Assembly (NCBI RefSeq): GCF_041146395.1
Contig: NC_091000.1
Span: forward strand, 10,988,501-11,052,500
Origin: Eulemur rufifrons
Taxonomy: Eukaryota > Chordata > Mammalia > Primates > Lemuridae
Direction: 5' to 3'
Length of the DNA stretch: 64,000 nucleotides
Numbering within the stretch: position 1 is the stretch's first letter; each line of letters opens with the position of its first letter. Made by a program: the position numbers and the translations under genes. This document shows positions 56,495 to 64,000 of the stretch, in pieces. The notes beneath the pieces are model-generated. The model was not told the DNA's origin, did not search any database, and saw only the letters and a program-made list of their open reading frames with translations.

Positions 56495-59080
56495 GCGCCG
56501 CCGCCGGCGCGCCCTCCTTCCTTTCTGGGGTCCTAGTGCCCGGGCCGCGGCGCCGGGAGCGGGCGGGCGGGCAGGCGCGAGCGGGCGCGGGCAGCGCGTT
56601 TCTCTCGGCCGCTCTGGGAGGCGGCAGCAAGTTGGCCAGCCGCGCTGGCCGTGGAGCATCTCCTTGGCGTGCAGGCTCTCTCCGGGTCCAGCCTCCCGGT
56701 TCCCGGCCTCCCCATCCCCGCCCCTCCCTCTGACACCTCGGGCTGCCTGCTCAGGTGGGAACTTCGCCGGTGCAGCTCTCCTGGGGACCTGGGCACTGCG
56801 CCCCCTGTTCCGTGAGCCCCCCGGCTCCCGTGTTTCCCGAGGAAGGCAGTCCAGAGGCTGGGCGCTCAGTGGGGGCGGGGAGTCCAGGGATCTTGCCCTC
56901 ATCGGGATGATGCTCAGATTTGTGCTGGGGCCCCACGTCCTCTGAGAGGGTGTCTGACAGGATCCTGTGGGGCTTCCAGCGGGGAGAAAGCCCTGGGATG
57001 TCACCACTATCCCGGGAAGTGGAGAGAAAGCTCCCCCAACTATGAGGGAGCCAAGTTGCAAGGGAGTGAAGGAAGGAGAATTAGGGGCGAGGGGTGGTGT
57101 GGGGAGTAGTGGATCACGACTGAAACTTGATCTGGAAACTCCGGATGGGGCTGGAAACAAACAAAAAATATCCTGAACTGGGCATTTAAAAAATCACAAA
57201 TTTATGCGTCTGCAACTCAATCTTTAAGTCCGTATCATATTTTACAACGGATTGGAAAAGGCTTCACATATTTTAGGCTGAGGCATGTTATTTCTGATTG
57301 ATCTTTGCTGACCATCTTATTATATGCAGTTTGGATTCCATTCTAACCGCTTCACCTTTAAAGTAGTTGTAATGGTAACTTGTTAATTTTTATTGTGGAG
57401 AGAGGGTAACTAATTCTACCTTGTAATACATGAAATACATTTGTTTTCTGAAGTCATCATAATTTAAAGGTGGAGAAAAGTTGCTAGGCACTTCTGAGTA
57501 GCTGCAATAGAAATGAAAGGCTGAGAGCTGTCCTAGACTTTCTTCAGGGCCCCAGACAACTGGGAAAGAACAGGACTGTCTCTTCATCATACTCTATTTC
57601 TTATGTTCTGACAATGTATTTGTCAAACGTTTGTAGACTCTGGCAGAATCCACTGGGTGGTCTTTTCACTAGAAATAGAAATATGTTCAGGCATTACCTA
57701 TCCCTTCTGTTGTCATAAGACACAAAAAAGGCAGATCTGGCATCTTTGGAAAGCTTGGAAGAGTACCCCAAAAGCTGGTATTGCAACTGAACAGAACTTG
57801 ATTTGATTCCCTTAGTGAAATTGTTTAAAACACGACAGCGCACACCCCCTTTCCCCGTTGCCTACTTGGAGAAGTATTCGTAATCTTATAGTATATTAGG
57901 AAAAGAGTTTATAATTAAATGTGTAGTTATAAATCATTATATATTTTAATCTTTCAGTTAAAACACAAAATTTTATAAATAAACTAACAATCTTGCTTTG
58001 CGTGTTCCTTAATAGACTTTTAATTATCTAAAACTTTGAGTATGTATTTCTTAGTATATAAAATTCTTGTATGAGCCCTGGAAGTTTCGATTTGTGATTC
58101 TAAATGCAGAGCAAATATTTAATTCTTGATCTAAGAGTGAGAGGTTAGTTCAGTAATAAGACTTGCTAATCCCACTTTAAAATGTCATGGCATTCACAAA
58201 TTATTCCAAAATTCTTCAAAGATAGGGGTTTATAATGAGTTTAGTCATTCTATTGTATATTTCAAGATTGCCTCTTTCTCCCTGTTACATTTTCCTTAAC
58301 AATGTTGCCTTTTTTATTACATGAAGTTTAATATACTTCTTACGTAAAGGTACTATTTTTTGTAATAATAAATACGTTTTATTTTAGGTAACTTAAAAAA
58401 GATTATATATTATTGGAAAAAGTGTTCCCTTCAAATAAGACAAATATGCATTTTATATACACTGCTCAGTTTTTATGAAAAATGTAGTTATACTAATAAC
58501 TATGGCAGTGTTTATATATTTTGAAAACTATATGAATATTCTATGTTAATAGCATTGAAGTTAGCAACCTATTGACAGAGAATATGGACACTAATAGAAA
58601 TTGCTTGATTATTTGAAGTAAAGCAGATAGATTTATAGAATTATGACTAGTTATTTCTCCAAATGGAATTATTTTGTATGGCTGTGTTTATTTTCTAGAA
58701 AGAAATATTTTGGGTAAATTATAAAGGCTTTTCTTACTATGATTTTGTAGGCATGTCATAAGTCTTTTGGTTTAGAAAAGGGAACCTGCTTTATTAGGGT
58801 GAAGACAAAGAAAGATAAGGATGCTTATGTTTGAATAGAAGAAAGCTCCTAAATAGAGTGAAAAGTTTTTTAATTTATTCGGAAAGAAAACCTAGCTAAA
58901 CAATAATGATCCAGTTAGTAAATTCAAGCTAGTCTTTCTTAGCTTTGCTTCTGAGAGCTAAGAGTAATTATTCTCTTTGTAAAGAGTCAAGCAAATAAGA
59001 AACCAGGAAGAAGTGTATGGCTATCATTGTGAGTAGAATGACCTGTCAGAAATACCGAATCAAGGTTAGGCTGGATGTAC

Positions 59081-59106
59081 AAAAAAAAAAAAAAAAAAAA
59101 AAAAAA
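59081..59106. repeat. Poly(A) run, 26 bases
   Basis: An uninterrupted A run without a recognisable SINE or retrocopy in front of it. It is probably a simple mononucleotide repeat. Confidence 0.9.
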
Positions 59107-61980
59107 TGATATTTTTGTAATAGTTGTGAAAGTATGTTTGGAAATGCTGAAGTTTATCCTACTTACAATACTAGGACATAAGTTTGGAGAGTGATCATAA
59201 TCTGATATAAAAGCACCAAAAAGGTAACTTTATTAGTTTTTTAATGTTTATTATTTTAATAAATACATGTATGCCCCTTTATTAACATTTATTTTACCAT
59301 TTAAAAATTTGATTTTTGCATGGTGGCAGAATATTATCCAAATATTTTACTTATGTGAATCAGTGTATTTAGCAGCAGTAATGAATTGTCTGCCCTTTTC
59401 TTGAAGCTGTGTTGTAGAAACCTGTTAAGCATGTTCAATTACACATTGCTTATCTACCCCATGTTCTGTTTGATAGTCAAATGTCCATTTTGACTTTCAG
59501 GATATACTTTCTTTATGTGGGTTGAGAATGTGAGCCAAGAGTATAATAATTTGCCACCAAACTTTTACTCTGATCCACAACAAATTATACATTTCTTTGA
59601 ATTTTCAGTTGAAGTCTGTGTTCAGGTTGTTCTTATAAAGTGGAATGATAGTCCAGAGAAGAATTTAACACATGCGTTCACAATAAAGAAGTGTATTGAA
59701 AGGATAGCACAGTAATACGATGTTATTTAAAAGTTTCTACAACTAAATTTTAAAAATTATTTTTTGTAGACTTCTTTTAAGACACATTTAAAACTTAATT
59801 TTGGAGATATCAGCTGTTTTAAGAGTCCTGATGGAAATTTTGTGATTCAATAAAAAAAAAACCTTCTTAGTCTGAAAACTGATTAATTGTTGTGTCTTAT
59901 AAAACCTGATTTATTTTACACTTTTTTGTACCAAGCATTACCATTATGAAGCTCTCCTTCTAATTGAGATTAATGTTTCTGAGCAAAGAAGTGGTTTGGA
60001 GGGCTGCATTCATTTTGAGTGCTGTTGTAATCAATTTTAGATACAGCATTCCACAATGGATCAGTTTGCATCCAAACCTGCCTTATTATGTAGAATTAAC
60101 TCGTTGGTGATTGATAGTAATACTTCTCCATCTTGAGAAGTCATTTGTTTCCAAACAAGTGTGATGCCTTGTATGAGTTTCAAAATATTGCTTCTCATAA
60201 TTAAAACATCCTTTAGGGGACGTAATTTGAACTTTTTCTAAGAATTATATAAAGCATGAGGAAACAATTCATTAATGCATTTTCAATTAAAATAGCCTTT
60301 TTCCCCTCAAATACAATATGCCTCAAGGCATATTTTCTTGCCCATCAAAAGCTTTTATAGCCTTTGCAGTCATAAATGGTAATCATTATCCATCTAGGTT
60401 ATTTCCTTTTTTGTTTATATCAACATTCTAGTTGAGTTTTATTCGGGGATTTCTTAGAATTATGGGTGTACATCTTACACATGTATTATAACTTTATTTC
60501 ATAAGGTGGTAGGTATAATCCTGACAATGAAAGGTATGCATGTGGAGGTAATTCCTTAATGGAAACATGGAAAGATGGTGACTATTATCCATTCCTACTG
60601 TGACATTTGCATTTGTTTCTTATTTTTATCTGGTCAGCTTCTGCTTTATCAGCTTTTTATTCTCTTCTGAAAAACCACATTAAGATTTTCATAGGCTTTG
60701 GTCCATATTGTGTTCTTTATTGTAATACATGCTTGTAGTCTCCATAAAATAAAATATTAAAAGCATAGAATGTAAGATTAATATAGATAAGTATTCTAAT
60801 ATATCCATAGTATGTAGGATTTCTAAAAAAATGTAACTGTTTTATAATGCATATGAAGTTCCCACAGTGACATTGTTCTTTACTTTCAGGAGAAAAAAAC
60901 TTGGTAGGAACTATGTTTCTTGTTATATTTTAATTTTCTTCTCTGTAGACTATTGGTGTTGGATTGGTGTTTTCCCAGCTTAAAACATTCATTTAAAACA
61001 GTTTCAAATGCTAAGATAATGCACTTTACCATTTTCAAGGAATTATTTTAGACAACCATTAGAATATAAACTATCAAAATGCAGAAACATGCTCTAAGAT
61101 ATATAGATATTTCATACCCCCAAAGTACCATAGGATTCATTCTTTTAAAGGAATTTTGATAAATTTTTCTATAGTTTTGATTAAATAACTCAGGTGATTG
61201 CCTGGTTAGAATACCTACATGGAATTCATTAAAGATAGTGATCTACTCAAACCTGTGTCTTTCTGTTTTAAATTAGTCACTGTGCAAATTAATGTCAGTA
61301 TCATAGGACATACTCATAAGCATAGTAAGTAGATGATTGAAACCATATCATGTAATAATAATAATGATAATGAAGAGACTTTACAGCCCAGACGGTACTT
61401 TCTTGGAATCTTACAAGAGCCAGGATATGGTAGCACTGACTTTTCAAACAAGTTTATGATAGGTGGCAGTCTTAACTGAGTTCCTTGACTTCCTTCAGAT
61501 AACAGGTAATTTTAATATGTTAGGAGCATGTGTGGAGTGAAATGTAACATATTACCAAGCTTTGGTTCCATTCTTTTTTGTAAGTTTAGGATTTAATAAT
61601 TGCTTATGGAAATTGTGGGTTTCTTTTTTCTTTTTGCCATTTTCCCCACATTTATTGTCCTCTAATTTACACTGGAGCATGTAAAAAAAACATAACGCCT
61701 TTTGAAAATGAAGTGTTTTGGGTAAATCATAGTGCATATATTCACACTTGCACTCACTTATATAAAATTGTATTGTTTATGTAATGATGTAAAAGTCATT
61801 GTGGGATATTGCTTATTTATAACATAGTCTCAAATATTGTGGAATAATTTTTACTTCTATTATAGTAGTTGGGAAGGGGTGAGGATGATGTGATTTAGTT
61901 GCCCTGGGGGGGGCCTGTATTATTTAATACTTAAATAGCTATTTGATAACTGGGTCTACTTGTTCTCTGTCTCAAAACTG

Positions 61981-62050
61981 GAAGGAGGAAGGAAGGAAAG
62001 AAAAGAGGAAGGGAGGGAAGAAGGAAAAGAAAAGGAAAGGGAGGAAGAAA
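61981..62050. repeat. GA-rich polypurine tract
   Basis: Seventy bases of pure purine on the + strand, with 'ggaagg' and 'gaaaag' units. Confidence 0.93.
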
Positions 62051-62794
62051 CTATGCATATGAATATCTTTTTTAATGAGTGATTGTCCTTTGAACATTTT
62101 CTGTGTGTAGCAGTGAATTTGACAGGAAAAGCAGTCTAAAGGGCAAATTTTGTCATTTAAGTTAGTTGGGTAAGTACAGAAAACAACTTATAAGTTTTTT
62201 CACTTTTAAGTATATGCATTTTAAATCTCTGTATGAGAATTATAACTTTGGTTTTTTAAAATGAATCTAAGAGATTCCAAATATTATATATAGTTCTTTA
62301 CATTGATGGAGGAAAGAAAACATATTAACAGCTCTATTTCATAGGTGTGATTTCTTTGTATATGATACCAAACACGAAGTTACAATTTTCTATATAGAGA
62401 CCTTAAAAAAAAACCCAAACGCTGATTATTTAAAAAGACCACTTAGGAGGTAACTGTCAAAGATCTCTTATCTTTGAAGATAAGGCTTTTAATCAATGTA
62501 TTTTGTCATTCTGTTATTTCTTCAATTATTAGCTACATTTGCCAGAATTCTTACGATAAGTCCTCTTCAGATTGCCCTTACTCAGAAAGAAACAACAGCT
62601 TGGTGATGACTGTCCCCCTTCAGTCAGCTTGTGAAGCCCCTCTGTGAATATACAGGACTGTAGTGAAGCACCTCTGAATAGTAGGATGACGTGACTTCAT
62701 GGTTCCCATTCCCCCTTCCCCTAAAGGAAAAGCTACATTTTTTATTAGAGTGGATTGTTTCGTCATGAGTTAAGTTACTCTCAACTAATATTTT

Positions 62795-62973
62795 ATGATT
62801 AGAATTGTTGACCCCCCTCTCTGCGGAAGGAGGTGTCTTTTTGATAATAGGAGCATTTCCAAAGAAGAGGTCCTCACTCAAGAGCGACTCCAGCATCCTA
62901 TTGTGTCCAGCATGTGGCTTCTATACCGCAGTGGTCTCTTAGGAGAGTTCATGTTCTTGGACTACACACTGGA
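62795..62973 (+). other. Possible exon with donor site (weak)
   Basis: A locally balanced, GC-richer island in AT-rich surroundings ends 'cactggaag|gtatgttat', a good 5' splice site at 62974. An open frame covers it but has no domain. No strong acceptor with a polypyrimidine tract is obvious; 'cccccctctctgcgg' at about 62810-62825 lacks the AG. It could be an alternative first or internal exon, part of a long non-coding RNA, an old repeat, or a conserved element. Confidence 0.25.
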
Positions 62974-64000
62974 AGGTATGTTATGCAGAGAGTGAAAAGA
63001 CAGGATGAAATTATTTTAATGTAATTTTCAACAAGAAATGCATGAAGTATGTTAATGGGTTTACATGAAGCACATGCAAATATACTTATATTGGACTGTG
63101 TTTATTTTGGTAATTATAAATCAAACCTATTAAAAAGTATTCCTGTTGTTTATTTTCAGTCTACCAAATGCTCTTTTAAAGTGTAACATCTATGCTAATA
63201 CTTTTATGAGAGAATTTGGAGTTTGTGAACATGTAGGTGGAAAACACTGGCAAGGGACTGGTTCTTTTAAATAGCTCTAAAAAAAAAACTGGTATAGGGC
63301 TTGTCATTTAAAATAATTATGAAAACCAGAAGAAGACAGCTGTAAATTTTATTTTGTTCAGAATTTATAATAACTTCCAGCTAAAGAAAGCTGTCAGTCC
63401 TATGGTTCTTGAAGAAGAAAAAAATCTGTAACTTTTTTTTCCTCTTAGGAGCAGAAAAAGCATCTTGAACAGTTATATTTTTCTATACTTTTAATCTAAA
63501 ATGAAATGAATATTTAAAATCATAAATTTTTTCACTTTAATTTTGTGTAATGATGACAATAATAAATGTAGGCTAAAATTACTGCAAATGATAACAACTA
63601 ATCTAGTCATTTAAATAAGTGACTTACTATAATATTGCAAAAGAATAAAAACTATAGTGTAACCATATTTTGTCTCTTGATTGTCCCAGAAATAAGGCAG
63701 TCTTCTTGCAAGGATATTGCTGAATCGTATGATAATATCAGTAATAGTTGTAGAATAACTTGACACAATGAAAATAACTGAAATGTTAATACTCATCTTA
63801 TTGGCTAATACTTTCAGAAGATTCTGAAATAATTAGAAAAGCTTTTTGGAAATAATCATACTTCCTAGGAAAAAGAAAGTGTGTTTGTTGTCTTATAAAA
63901 CTGTCAATGAATTTAGATTCAGAAAGGGGTGAAGGCTAAAGAGAACTTCTACCAGGTTGTTATCCTTCAAATTAAAACAGAGTAGGCATTTTCCATCTAT

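Larger units (their letters stand above)
54110..56950. promoter_or_regulatory. CpG island with promoter
   Basis: CpG dinucleotides are abundant in three clusters: about 54110-54730, 54930-55250 and most strongly 55640-56620. The rest of the window is strongly CpG-depleted. The last cluster holds GC-box-like 'gaggggcggc' and 'gggggcgggg', and ends in a consensus + strand splice donor at 56486. This is the usual signature of a vertebrate CpG-island promoter active in the germ line. The 5' clusters could serve divergent or alternative start sites. No gene name can be assigned. Confidence 0.85.
56486..64000 (+). other. Proposed first intron, continuing past the window
   Basis: The first 450 bases are still CpG-rich, then the sequence becomes AT-rich with almost no recognisable dispersed repeats over 7 kb, which is unusual compared with 8-37 kb. 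Contents noted are a 26-base A run at 59081-59106, a GA-rich tract at 61981-62050 and the possible exon near 62.8-63.0 kb. Many AT-rich stretches are unassigned. The open frames are chance. Confidence 0.5.

Noticed and set aside
55600..56500. Naming the gene from the first exon
   Set aside because: Several developmental genes with non-coding first exons were considered, but no coding sequence is present and I could not match the UTR with confidence.
55840..57160. Several long overlapping open frames on both strands (e.g. 55868-56536 +, 56016-56630 -, 56222-57160 -)
   Set aside because: They arise from GC-rich sequence poor in stop codons. The proteins are Arg/Pro/Ala/Gly-rich without domains, the one at 55868 begins at GTG rather than ATG, and a consensus splice donor cuts through them.

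Overview
The window is nuclear DNA from a primate, most likely a strepsirrhine (lemur-type). Seven Alu or 7SL-derived elements are present. The younger sense copies carry a right arm reading 'gctgtgagctaggctgacgcc', a left arm without the anthropoid 'accaacatggtgaaac' segment, and (in two copies) an AT-rich insert in the linker; I know these features from lemur Alus. MIR, MER5A, hAT, Tigger, MaLR and L1 remnants complete a typical mammalian repeat set. Nothing bacterial, archaeal or viral-genome-like is present, and there is no CRISPR array or operon. Nearly all open reading frames are short chance frames or transposon remains.

Layout. 1-8 kb is AT-rich non-coding DNA with a MaLR LTR and MIR pieces. 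8.0-12.7 kb is one old sense-strand L1/HAL1-like element, split by a younger L1 3' end that was itself split by an Alu. 13-23.4 kb mixes MIR, hAT, MER5A, antisense LTRs, an L1 fragment, a dimeric Alu and an unusual trimeric Alu, around a repeat-poor stretch at 16.8-18.5 kb. 28.0-31.0 kb is an antisense 5'-truncated L1 carrying a young Alu, and a near-identical sister Alu lies 3 kb further on. 32.7-37.8 kb is one ancient repeat broken by three Tigger-family DNA transposons, including a 2.2-kb Tigger1 fossil with transposase remains. 38-54 kb is poor in recognisable repeats and holds a 90-bp mariner-like hairpin MITE at 42.0 kb. Several of its stretches look like conserved developmental regulatory DNA, which is an inference.

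The only support for a cellular gene is at 54.1-57.0 kb. This is a strong CpG island with a TATA-like box, inverted CCAAT boxes and an AP-1/MARE-like site, followed by a consensus splice donor at 56486 on the + strand. I read it as the promoter and first, apparently untranslated, exon of a + strand gene whose first intron runs to the window end. A possible further exon end lies near 62.99 kb. I cannot name the gene. The long upstream region without genes, the CpG island and the long first intron fit a developmental regulator or cell-surface gene, but that is pattern only. I found no undescribed biological system. The most unusual items are the hairpin MITE, the trimeric Alu, the Tigger pile-up and the unnamed promoter.
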